Shown in pieces: positions 23,339 to 33,975 of a DNA stretch of 64,000 nt; the stretch's first letter is position 1, and every line of letters begins with the position of its first letter. The notes beneath the pieces were generated by a model, which made no database searches, was not told the DNA's origin, and saw nothing but the letters and a program-made list of their open reading frames with translations. This stretch comes from Darksidea phi. Lineage: Eukaryota; Ascomycota; Dothideomycetes; Pleosporales; Lentitheciaceae. A program made the translations under genes and the position numbers. The stretch covers positions 1-64,000 of the forward strand of contig JASJFT010000099.1 in the NCBI GenBank assembly GCA_030770425.1. The letters run 5' to 3'.

Positions 23339-24589
23339 ATGCGGTCCCCACCACAAGCAGTTCGGGCTCAATGGCCCAAGCCAAACTACGTCGACCCCGT
23401 CACCCGCGGCTCAGGACTGCTCATCGTCGAATTGACATTGGTACCCATTGCACTTATCTGCGTTGTCTTGCGGCTATGGATTAGAATTGGATGGCTTCAC
23501 AAGAGCTGGTGGGATGACTGGCTCATGTTTGCGGCCATGGCAAGTTGCGCGGTCCGGTGGCAAAGGGCGATTGCTGACGGATACCAGATCTTCTCGTGTC
23601 TTACAACGGCCCTGGTAATCATGGCGACCCAGATGTATGGCTGGAACATCCATGTCTGGGATGCGACAATTACCTTGCTGCAGAATGGGCGAAAGGTTCG
23701 GGGTTGCCGTGTCGGATTCCTTCGACAGTCAGGCTAACATCTCGCAGGCATCCATGGCCGCTCAAACCTTGTTCGTGCTCGCGTCGAGCTTCGTCAAGAT
23801 GTCGATTCTGGTTTCGTACTTTCGCATCGCACCGGACAAGTCTCTTTTCCGAAAGCTGGTGTGGGGCACCTTCGGAATCGTGTTCATGGCTTTCATAGCC
23901 TTCTTCATCGCGCTCTGGTTGCAGTGCATGTGAGTTCATCAGCTGCTTCTTCTTCTCGGGCAAGATCTGACCCGCCCAGTCCGATATCCAGCTACTGGAC
24001 TCTTCTTGCGGCCAGCGGCGACTGCATTGCGGAAGGCCCACCTCTCATAGTGCAGTCTACCCTGAACGTCGTGACCGACTTCATGATCTACGCCCTACCC
24101 ATCCCAACCCTGTTCAGCCTATCGCTTCCCATGATCCAGCGCGTCGGTCTCGTCGTTCTCTTCTCTGTCGGTGGAATCATCGTTGTTGCGAGCAGCTTCC
24201 GCGCCTACTGGGTCCACTACGTTCTTTACAAGACATATGATGCCACATGGTACGGCTACGAGATCTGGCTGTGGACGGCCATCGAGACGAACGTGGGGGT
24301 CATCTGCGGATGCATCCCCGCCCTCAAGCCTCTGCTCTTCCCTGCCCGCGCGCGCAACCAAGGCTCAAGATACGCAAACGGCTCTGGAGTGAGTCGGAGG
24401 AAAGAAAAGCTCACGCCGGTGCCCGAACAAGTCGAGATGGACACGCGGAAGTTGACCGACAACGACTCGCGGCCCACAACGGCGGCCACGCATGCGCATG
24501 CCGGCCATGGCTTGCGGCCGATGAGCGGGGGCACTGACCAGAGTCGACTCGACATAGATGTTGAGCAGCAGAAGCAGTACATGTACTAA
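23339..24589 (+). CDS. Integral membrane protein with fungal rhodopsin domain (PTH11-like)
   Basis: Seven-helix plasma-membrane protein of the large fungal family carrying the rhodopsin domain (PF20684) and related to PTH11-type receptors; a CFEM domain is absent. Four exons: 23339-23539, 23588-23695, 23748-23929 and 23980-24589, total 1101 nt (366 aa). The first intron is a GC-AG intron (GCAAGT donor, 48 nt, in frame), the others GT-AG of 52 and 50 nt. Family hallmarks are LRLWIRIG...[13 protein letters not shown] in the first loop, [33 protein letters not shown] before a Cys-containing loop, a [10 protein letters not shown] helix and [21 protein letters not shown]. The cytosolic tail of about 85 residues is hydrophilic and Thr/His-rich. 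The ligand is unknown. Confidence 0.9.
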
Positions 24590-26197
24590 GCCTTCCTTTC
24601 GCATCGTTTCCTTATCTTTTATCAGCATTAATAGCGTATGCGTTCGCACCCGACTGTAGCCACTTCATGTTCGGATCACTCCTGCTCAACACGCGTCTCT
24701 TCAGTGTCTTCTTCAAGAGTTTCCTACCATTGGCGGTCAGCGGCGAAGCGGCGTCTTGTTTCGTTAGGATCTCGGGCGCACTATATCCCTTGCTTTCACT
24801 TTTACCTCCAGCAGAGGAGTTCAGAGCGTATGCAGTAATGCCATTACGTCGACTTCACCCCTCTCCGTCGTTTCTTGTGTCGTTTCTAGGTTATCGTTCG
24901 CGCCGGGGATGTTGTTCTGTCTTTTGCCGGTGGGCAGACGCAGCTTTCTCCTTTGCGCAACAATGCGTCATCGCCGATGGGGAGCAAAGGGACTCCCGGG
25001 AAGTTTATCGCAACATCACCGCCACCTCGCGCCCTCAGCGCCACACCAAACATCACATGACGCAGCACTGTTTTCCCTCTGGTAAGTGGCTCTGGCGCTC
25101 AAACACCACCGTGGCCATGCCTGGGCCATGGTGCGACAGCTCAGCCTTTATTTACTTTCATTTTCGTCTCTTTTTCGGTCCTCGTCGGTGCTCCATGAGG
25201 CCATTTTGCGGTGGTTCCCCGTCTCGGCCCCGCCTCATACTCTAACTCAGTGAGTCGCTTGTCCTGCGGTATATTGGACGGAAGTTGTCGCCCTTCCGCT
25301 TCGCGTGGTGAGTTGTCATGCCTCGCTGCGCTGGCCGTCTAGCACGGCTCCAGCTCAGCAGGACGTTCAGTTCCGTCGTGCGACGCTGCTCATCCCAGCA
25401 TCACCGAAGGAGACCTCCATCCTAGCGAGAGCCGAGTGCACCATGCTCGAGACGCGACTGGCAACGGACCCTCGAATCTTTTGGCTGGAGGTTTGCATTT
25501 GAAGAATCAGGAACCACCCGCGTTGGTGGGTCGTGTGGGACGTAAAACGTGGCGCCGGGGTGCAGGGCTGAGATTGGAGCCTCGGCACCGCAGCCGACGC
25601 ACATCCACCTATGCACAGCGATGCACCGCTAATCATTCATGCAGCATGACATCGGCACGACAGCTGTTCACCGCATTTCGCGGCCTCGCTACACGGTATC
25701 GATTGCGGCGCCATCCACGCTGCAAATCCTCGTCGCTGAGCAAGGCGGCCGTCCGGAGGCGCGGAGGAGAGGAAGAGCACCGAATTGTGCATTGTTCATC
25801 TCGCACCGGTTTCCTAGGATACGCCTATTATCAGGGGCATTTCGCCGAAAAATATTAATCCAAACGCCCATGCAGCAGGAGCCGAGCCCTAAACGTCATA
25901 ACGAAAGCCCAAAGCTTCCGCCGCACGAGCAGCCGCCGTCCCAGTTTCCCACACGGTACTTTTTCCGGCCTGTTGCCGCTCATTCAAGCCTGCCTGAACG
26001 CGAAGCTGGCGTGGAGACGGCAACCAAATCTGGATGTTAGCGCCCTCAATCGAATCATTGCCAACGCACCGTGCAGCGGAGGGCCAATTCGTGCCGAAGA
26101 GCAGATGCGAGCGCCTCTGGCCATGCCGGCAATCATATTATAAACCCGTGGTACGTCGTCTTGTACTTTCTGCCTCCAATTGACACATTTCGTCACC
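24590..26197. other. Intergenic region, nothing recognised
   Basis: A 192-codon open frame (24667-25245) starts with hydrophobic residues but turns into Ser/Arg/Cys-rich sequence with no motif and no splice support, so it is not called. The last 60 bases before 26198 are the leader of the FAD oxidoreductase gene; a TATTATAAAC run near 26134 may be its TATA element. Confidence 0.45.
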
Positions 26198-27874
26198 ATG
26201 AGGCACCCTACAAAGTGGTGTTTTGCGCTACCAATACTCACGTATTTTTCGCTGATAGCGTCAGCTTTACCTACAAAGCCGCACTACGCTCCAGCATGCA
26301 TCATCGGAGCAGGCCCTGCAGGGCTGACGGCGGCGGCCAGACTGCAGGAGAAGGGGATTGATGCTATAGTGTTCGAAAAGCAGGCAGAAATTGGTGGTAA
26401 ATGCCAATCGTACTACGATGAAGAGTGAGTGTTGCCCTGCATAAAGATTTCGAGATCGACGCGCCCGAGCCGCGGCTGACCACCCTCAGCGGAATATTCC
26501 ATCCGCTTGGCGCAGCCTTCTTCTCGAACGCCACATACCCCGAAACCGTGAAAATCGTCGAAGAATCCGGTGTCTCAATCGAAGAATTCGCACTCGCAGG
26601 CGCAAGAGTGCAATTTCGCTTCAATGTCACAACGGGCGAGACCGAAGCCGCTCCACCACCATCGCCGCAGTTTCTACAACTCGTCCAAGCTGAAATACCA
26701 CGATACATCCAACTGTGGAACCAAGTGTTTGCGCCAATCAGCGCGACAGGCTACAAGGTAAGAGTTCCATAACGGTGTTGTTGGACCATTGGCTAACAGA
26801 CGAGCAGAAAGGTGTACCTGAGAACTTGACTGTTTCGGGAACGGAATGGTTTAGGGCCAACAACTTCAAAGCGCTCCCCATCTTACTTGTCAACCCTCTA
26901 GCGCTATACGGATACGGTGATATAAGGAAAGTCCCAGCTGTAAGTTTCCCTGGCCTGAAACAAGGTTTTCGCACGTAGGCGTTTCATGCAGCCACTGACA
27001 CGTGATGCAGCTCTACATCCTCCAATATTTCACACCAGACCTTCTCACTGGATTCGTCGGGCGACACAATGTGTACTACACCGACTTTCACAAGATCTGG
27101 GTCGAATGGGTGAAGAAGAAGGCGTGCAACGTACCCATTAAAACGTCGCATGAAATCCGCTGCATCGACCGCTCTGGGAAGAACCCCATCATCAAGTATA
27201 CTTACCCCCACGGCAACTTCTACAAGTGGGACCACCAGGAATGCTCCGCATTGATCTTCGCATTTCCACCCACGATTGAAAATCTCGAGAGAGCAGGGTT
27301 AGACATCACCGAACAGGAGAACGAAGTGTTCAAGGGCGTCACAACCAACAACTACTTTTCCTCCGCCATCGAGCTCGCGCTCCCCTTTGGCGTGTCCTAC
27401 ATCGCCGACAGCTCCGAGCCTGGAGTTCCGCCACCCGACATTGGCGAGCCTGTCGCAGTACTGCGCCTTAGCGCTGAGTCCAATATCTCCACATCGTGGT
27501 CCTGGGGACCGGATGGCGAGTTTAAGTCGGAGTCATCTGCTCGGGAACAGCTAAACGTCACCATGTCCAAACTAAACAAGGATCCGCGAAACATGACGGC
27601 CCAGAGTGAACCTCTCACCCCAAGCGACATCCGCGCGTTCAGAAAATGGGACTACTTCCCCCATTTCACCAGCGAGCCTCTGAAGAACGGCGCTTACGAC
27701 AAGCTGAACAAGCTACAAGGCTGCAACAGAAGCTACTGGGCCAGCGGACTCCAGGGCATGGAAATCGTCGAATGGGCCATCCGGGCCGGCCAAGACGTTG
27801 TCGATTCGTACTTTGCCGTCGCCACGCAGGAATCCGGCTACATTGGCAACGAACCGATTTCCTCGCGCCGATAA
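26198..27874 (+). CDS. Secreted FAD-dependent oxidoreductase (flavin amine oxidase/CPA-dehydrogenase-like)
   Basis: Flavoprotein of the amine-oxidase-like superfamily; similar fungal proteins are often named beta-cyclopiazonate dehydrogenase-like, but no substrate is implied. Exons 26198-26424, 26490-26757, 26808-26939 and 27011-27874 (introns 65, 50 and 71 nt) give 496 aa. A signal peptide is evident (KWCFALPILTYFSLIASALP), followed by the dinucleotide-binding fold ACIIGAGPAGLTAAARLQEKG, an acidic strand end VFEKQ and IGGKC. The first splice yields DEDGIFHPLGAAFF. The C-terminus (YWASGLQGMEIVEWAIRAGQDVVDSYF) matches the second FAD-contacting segment of the family. Several N-glycosylation sequons fit secretion. 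No pathway partners lie nearby, so it is not placed in a biosynthetic cluster. Confidence 0.88.
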
Positions 27875-28487
27875 TCCGATCCCCGCACACCGGACGAATA
27901 AAAGAGGAGGACATAAAATCTAGACGTGGTTGCATTTACGTCCTGCATTTCTATATTTTGGCTTTCTTATTTCTGCTCGGCGCTTTTTCTGTATAGATGC
28001 CTTGATACCTCACCTCGTGTTACGCCTTCGATGAGCGTCATGATCACGACTTTCCCGCTTTTACGACTACATATCGGTTGGGATTGGGACTTCACGATTA
28101 TGACCAGGGTTTTCGGTTTAATGATAATGGCTTGTAGTATATAGTATAGTATAGTACGGCATGGCATGGCATAGTAGAGTACGGTACGACATGGTATGGT
28201 TTAGATAAACGTTTGTAGATAATGATGGATGATTGTTTAGTTTTTCTCCATCGTCTAATTTTGGTCTTGGTCTTGATATTAATATTGTTTCCCCCGCTGT
28301 GGATCATGTAGATCATGTAGATAAGGCTGTGCTTCCCGTGATGCGCCGTCGATCTATTATTCTCGCCTTGTGCATTAAGAATGCGCGTGGCGACGCTGGT
28401 TTGTGCGATGCATTGGCACTGTGGCTGTGTTGTGGGTCTTGGGCTGTTTTAGTGCTAGTGCAGGTGATTTGTAGCGAGGATGCCTTA

Positions 28488-28553
28488 CGATGGGATGAGA
28501 TGGGATGGGATGGGATGGAATGGAATGGGATGCGATGCGATGCGATACGAGGT
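28488..28553. repeat. (TGGGA)n-type degenerate microsatellite
   Basis: Pentameric run of TGGGA drifting to TGGAA and TGCGA over about 65 bp. Imperfect, so probably old. No function proposed. Confidence 0.85.
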
Positions 28554-28694
28554 GATTTAATTCGATATGATGCGACGGGGTATGGTGCAGGGGTTATACT
28601 TGTTTGCTTGCTCTTTTGTTTGAGCGGCGCCGGGCGGCGCTGGGCGGCTGGTTGGGCGGGTCGATGGATGGGTCGGGTGGTATGTAGGGCGTGT

Positions 28695-28752
28695 TTATCG
28701 TGTATAAGTGTGGGTACAACACCTCTACTGTGTATAAACTCCTGCTGTATTT
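28695..28752. repeat. Dispersed LTR-like repeat, copy 1
   Basis: Shares about 55 bp with 52606-52662: TTATCGTGTAT, then ACCTCTACTGTGTATAAACT, then CCTGCTGT here, against ACCTCTACTATGTACAAACT and CCTACTAT there. Differences include several G-to-A changes in the second copy, as expected from repeat-induced mutation. It may be the edge of an LTR; no internal retroelement sequence adjoins it. Confidence 0.55.
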
Positions 28753-29605
28753 CGTGCGGGCGTTATAAAGTCACTCCTGCTGTGCAGATCTAAATATACA
28801 AATAAATAGTTATGTGTAGTTGTAGTTGTAGGTGTTATTGTTGTGGTTGTGGTTGTGGTTTAGGGTTAGTTATGTCGCTTGGGACTGTGGAGTGGTTGGT
28901 GCGGATGGTAAATGGTAAGTGCGGGTAATGAGGTTGGTTAGGTTGATGTGAGTGGTGCGGGGGATGTACTTGGTTAGGTGACGGAGAGTTACGTTGGGGG
29001 ATCGTTATGAGATCGGAGGGATGTAGACAACCATCATTGACAGTCCTAATCTTGGATTAGGTTAACGGAGCAATCGGCAAGAATGCAGTTGATTGAGTGC
29101 TGCAGCGTTAACTAGATTGACATCACCAAACGAAAAGAAATGGGCTTCTGCTAAATTCCTACGTATCAACTGAACTAGAGCAGAGAGTGACGAAATATGC
29201 ACGCGCGGTATAAGAGATTGACTGTGTTGGATAAGAGCGATAGAGAGCGGTAGTTGTAATGATAGACTTCTTGTCGATGCTGCCTTCCTGTATTCCCTTA
29301 TGCCAGCATTGTCCAGATGTCCATGCGCAGTATAGCCTCTCGACGGCAATCGAGCTGCAGGATCCACGAGATGGCATCGACCGATCTTCAAGATAAAAGT
29401 TTAGAGATTTTGCGGAAGTTCGGGCACCGCACCTTGAATAAAGTCAGCGAATAAAACCGTACTTCAGATGGACACTTACCACCACAGATTCTGATCCCCG
29501 GAAAAGGCTCAACGTCCCTCGTGTGTGCTGCATAAGACCATATCTGGCTTCGTTGGTGCAACTCTATCCTGGTGCAAGAATGGAGAGGCAAGGCAGCTGT
29601 TTTTA

Positions 29606-29758
29606 TTAGTGCACGATAAATCTTTGCGGCAAGAGAGTCGAACGATGGTTTCTGGAAAGCTGACGACGTCGGTACAGCATGTATAGCAGCCATGCCGTAG
29701 GCGGAAACGTGACTAAGAGAGTGAGAAGGCCGATGATACTTTCGGATGAGAGAGGCAT
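29606..29758 (-). CDS. Possible small single-pass membrane protein
   Basis: A 50-codon frame begins MPLSSESIIGLLTLLVTFPPTAWLLYML, one hydrophobic helix after a short polar start, followed by a basic stop-transfer stretch (YRRRQLSRNHRS). An upstream in-frame ATG at 29833 would add 25 residues. Short fungal proteins of this shape are common near incompatibility genes in my recollection, but I cannot name a family. With no splice evidence it may also be a remnant. Confidence 0.3.
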   Translation of the reverse strand: MPLSSESIIGLLTLLVTFPPTAWLLYMLYRRRQLSRNHRSTLLPQRFIVH

Positions 29759-29833
29759 TGAAGAAGAGGTGCAGAAAAGATTTCGCCCGACGAGAGGGTG
29801 ATATCGGTCTGATTGTAGAAAAACAGACTCCAT

Positions 29834-30514
29834 GCTGTGATTAAATATTCCAACATGCAGAGTCAGACGTCCCGCTACCCCCGACGGACGCGCACCCGAG
29901 GCTGCGTGTCAGGAAACGGGGGCTAGCACACCCGAGTGCATGGGTGTAGTCGAAACGAAGATTTTGGAATTCACAAGTGACCGCCCATCTACTGCGGCTC
30001 ACAGTGCCACAATAATGTCCAAGCGTCTTTTCATCCCCAGCAAATCTGCCCTTGACGTGTTCAGGCTTGCTAAGGCTTGGCTGTCATCAATAAGAGTTAG
30101 AAGCGGATATGCAGATTTTGGGAAAAACCAATGAGAGGCAGAAGAAGATATGCAGATTCTGGACGCGACCAGTGACCGTATCCCTTAGCCACAAGTCCGC
30201 CGGTGAAGCGAGCCACACCGAGGGTTGCAAGATTTTGGATTCAGCCAATCATAGCATGGTGGCTGTATAGGACATGCATGCAGCTGAGCCAAGACAAATG
30301 AGGGGGCCAAGGCTGGGGAAACTATATCATCTCCTACTGCTCTCTTCTCCATCTCTCGCATCACCCCCTTCATACACCAGGTTCTCCCATTATTTCAAAG
30401 CCTTGTGTACATTTTCCACCAAACTCTCTTCACCTTCCTACAACTTCCACTCCCAATCGTTTCGCTCGACCTTTGAGCTCCTTTGTTCCATGTAAGGCTG
30501 AGACTTCGGGCAAC
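29834..30514. promoter_or_regulatory. Promoter and leader of the Clr5-ankyrin gene
   Basis: Upstream of 30515 there is a TATA-like AACTATATCA at about 30320, followed by an extended pyrimidine-rich stretch (CTCTCTTCTCCATCTCTCGC onward) to about 30470. This is the usual composition of a fungal core promoter and 5' leader. Other than the short frames nothing coding is seen. Confidence 0.4.
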
Positions 30515-33500
30515 ATGCGAAAACGAGCCGCCGAAGATGAAGAGTGGGAAGCTCACAAGAATGAGATCGTCAGGATCTATAAACATGAAAACAAGCCTCT
30601 CCCGCAGGTCATGGCTTTGATGGCGAGTAGAACTGGCTTCAAACGAACGTGCGTCACTTGCGAAATACCAGTTGTTCTGTCACTGACCTATCTACAGCAA
30701 GGCACAGTACGAACGATACCTGAAAAAGTGGGCAATCAAGAAGAATTCCAAGGCGGCGGAGTGGAAGTTGATAGCTCGCCGCTACCACGAACGAGAAGCT
30801 CAGCGACACCTAACCTCTGTGGAAATTCGTGGTGTGGTCTTTTCTCCCGCAAAGGTTCGAAAGGAGGTGGCGCGCTATGGCTACCAGACAACTATGGAGC
30901 GCTTTACATCAGGCAAGGATATAAACACTGACCATAGACAGTACATGGGCTGACAGTTAATCAGGACTACCATATCGTCAGCGTTCCGAAACACCACCAG
31001 GGATCCGGGTCTTCACTCCTCTGGGCTCATTGTCGCCTCACAATCCGGAGCCGGTGGAATGCATTCCCAATCTTTCTTTGAGTCATCCGGAAACTACTAT
31101 TCCCTGGACGGATAAAGCATTCTTCTACATGGCTGATTGCACTCCTTGGCATCCATTCATGCGGTTCGTTCACTCTTTAGAAACAACTGGCCCGTCTCAG
31201 CTTCTTTCAATACCAGGCACCGGACTTGCGGACGCTACTCGGGCATTGCCTAGCCCCACAAACGATAGCCACATGCTTGAAGTTATTCACGGCAAGGGAA
31301 ACTCGCATTTGAAGCATTGGCTCGATGACATTCTCTGCGGATTCTATCTATCGAATCACGTTAGCCACTTTGTCCCGAATGTGTGCATCAACCCCAAACC
31401 ATACCTGCCACCAAAAGACGGACCGCCAGACGTTGATGTCAACGCTATCATGGACCTCTCAACAAAGAGTACCCAGCTCGAGCTACTCAAGCATGCTGTC
31501 AATCTTGTCTCTAATAACTTTGATGTGAAACGTGTCAGCTCAGTAATCGTTGACCTCGCTCACGACAAGCACAACCGGTCTCTCCTCCAGAGCTTGTTTG
31601 GCCAGAAGCTTCTTATCGCGGATGCATTTGCTGAGAAACTTCTCAATTCTGCCGTGGCAGGGAAGAACATGCCCTTGATCAAGATCCTACTGGAAGCTGG
31701 ATGTGATATCGACATGCGGGAATCAGGAGAAAGTGCTTTACAGTGTGCTGTGAAACAAGGAGATGAAGAACTCGTCTCATTCCTGCTGGATAACGGTGCT
31801 AGCGATGTAGGAGATGTAGAAGATAACATGAGGCTTCATAACTACCAGAGCGGGTTTCGCTTTACTTCCCACTTAGATTTTGCCGTCTCGCGGGGAAGCT
31901 TACGTATAGTCAAGGAACTGTTGAAGCCGAGGCCGACATTCAAGCATAGAAGGCCAGAAATCACCATAGATACTCTGCGCTTCGCAGTCCACCGTGGCGA
32001 CATCGAAATGTTCCAATTTCTGATCGATCATGACCCAAATCTCCACGATTTGATACATTTGGAGCCTTGGATCCTACTAGAAGCTGCCGCCGCTCCCGTG
32101 GGAACTTCTACATTCTCAGCTATCGAGCGATACGGGCTCGATTTCAACAAAACAAGCAGATTATGCAAGGGAAGTCCTTTGGCTGTGGCTGCTGCGTGGA
32201 ATAACATGGCGCTAGTTTCCTACCTCTCTGCGAAAGGTGCCAATCTTGACAGTACCATGACGGATGATCACTATCGGTTTTGGTTTCTCGGTGGAATGGC
32301 AGCCCTGCACGTAGCAGTATGGAATGAAAATGAAGATATGGCGCAGCGCTTAATTTCCAAAGGTCTCGGTGGCATGGCAGCCCTACACATAGCAGTATGG
32401 ATGGAAAATGAAGATATCGCGCAGCTCTTAATTTCCAAAGGAGCAGACGTCAACCAATGCTGTCATATCGAGGATTGCCTGGTGTTTCCTATCCAACTCG
32501 CTACATATCGGGAAAATGAGGTACTCGTCGGCATGCTACTTGATGCTGGCGCAGTTCCAAGTACTGTAGCGGGGAAAGCCAACCCACTCAATATACATCA
32601 TGTCTGGATGAAATATCCTCACAGCGTCTCGGGTTGGCCGGCCGCACATATTGCCCTAGAGATGGGAAATGCAACCCTCTTCGACCAACTACTCCAACGC
32701 GATGCTATAATGCCCAGCTTTTCAGCCTGTGTTGAGGGATGGGATCCTTTGTTCAGTGCTATTAGAGGGGGAAACTGTCAACTTGTCAAACACATCCTCC
32801 AAGAATTCGAAATAGCGGATCGGGCTGTACGCGAATATTTAGTCGCATACATCATCTATTACGGGTACGACACGACTCAAGAACTTATTAACTTAGGCTC
32901 AATTCAGCCAGAGGACATATACAACCCAAACGTATTGTGTGTAGCTGTGATCCGGGGTGATATGGGCTTCGTTCAAAGGCTTCTTACAGATGCGAAAGCG
33001 AGTATTGGAAAACTGCCGCCCGGCTACGGAGCTACCGGTTTTGCGGTCGCAACTCGATACAACAAGTTTGATATGATTCCCATATTCCTGAGCGCAGGAA
33101 TCAAGCCTTATGAAACCCGGCTGGATATAAATGCAAGGCTATCTGGTTGTAGATGTGCAAAAAACGCTTTGGTTGGAGCAGTTGAAGTACCACTTCGAGC
33201 GGCAAAGCAGTTTGGACTTCTTATCAACGCATGTGACGAGCCAGTTACGGGTTCATACGAGCATGATATGTGGAGGTCTGCGTTGTTCGCTGCTGCTCAG
33301 CTCGCAATGCAAACCAATCCAGAGTTCGTACCGATGATAATCGCGAAAGGAATCGACATTAACTGGACTATCCAAGGGTACGGAACTCTTTTACAAACTT
33401 GCCTGAAGTATGGCCATGACAGTCCAACAAATGGGCACTCAATGTTCCAACACGCATCGCAAAATGCCGAATCCGGCCTATTCGAGCATCTGTTACGTCG

Positions 33501-33975
33501 CGGTGCAGACGTATTTGCTCCACCCGGGTTCCACCGCGGAGCAACTGCTCTTCAATATGCGGCTATTCATGGTAATTTTGATATTGTGAACATGCTACTG
33601 AAGGCTGGTGTAAGCATAAACGAGCCTGCCGGAAAACACAAAGGTCGCACAGCTATTGAAGGTGCTGCGGAGCATGGGCGACTGAACATGGTTAGCTACC
33701 TGCTTGAGGCAGGAGCAAATGTCAAAGGCCGAACGAATCAGAACTATCGAAGAACTATTTACAGGGCATGGAAAGAAGGGCATAGGACTTTGGTTCGAAT
33801 GGTTCAGAATTGGAAAAGGGAGAGATATGGCGTCGATGACTGTGAGGATACGGAGGTCATTATCGAGTCCATGACCTATGATGAACTCTCATATGAAAGC
33901 CCTGTTGCTAAGCTGGAATACGAAGAATGGGAAGTCCAGGCCCAGCAGCACCCCTTGTGGATTGTACTTGATTAG
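30515..33975 (+). CDS. Clr5-domain ankyrin-repeat protein
   Basis: Large protein with an N-terminal Clr5 domain (PF14420; about residues 9-62: EEWEAHKNEIVRIYKHEN, then TKAQYERYLKKWAIKKN) and an extended ankyrin region (about residues 340-1050). Exons are 30515-30648, 30698-30912 and 30965-33975, giving 1119 aa. Intron 1 is GTGCGT...CTACAG (49 nt). Intron 2 is GC-AG (GCAAGG...AATCAG, 52 nt) and is needed to link FTSG to LPYRQRSETPPGIRVFTPLG. Ankyrin units with helix-turn-helix spacing are recognisable, such as GESALQCAVKQGDEELVSFL, TALQYAAIHGNFDIVNMLLK and AIEGAAEHGRLNMVSYLLEAGAN. Two adjacent 26-residue units (32290-32445) are nearly identical. Clr5-ankyrin proteins are common in fungal NLR-like repertoires; no NACHT or HET domain is present here. 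Role in recognition is inference. Confidence 0.9.

Larger units (their letters stand above)
27875..29605. other. Intergenic stretch with low-complexity DNA
   Basis: Two simple-sequence blocks occur: TAGTATAG/GGCATGGCAT runs at about 28132-28200 and TGGGA/TGCGA pentamers at 28488-28553. A 186-codon open frame across the second block is an artefact of its composition. An LTR-like repeat is annotated separately at 28695. TTGTGG repeats occur at about 28840-28860. Confidence 0.6.

Noticed and set aside
24667..25245. 192-codon open frame with hydrophobic start
   Set aside because: Continues as Ser/Arg/Cys-rich sequence without any family-like block, splice signals or promoter-like leader.
28233..28793. 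186-codon open frame
   Set aside because: Runs through the TGGGA microsatellite; composition alone keeps it open and no motif is present.
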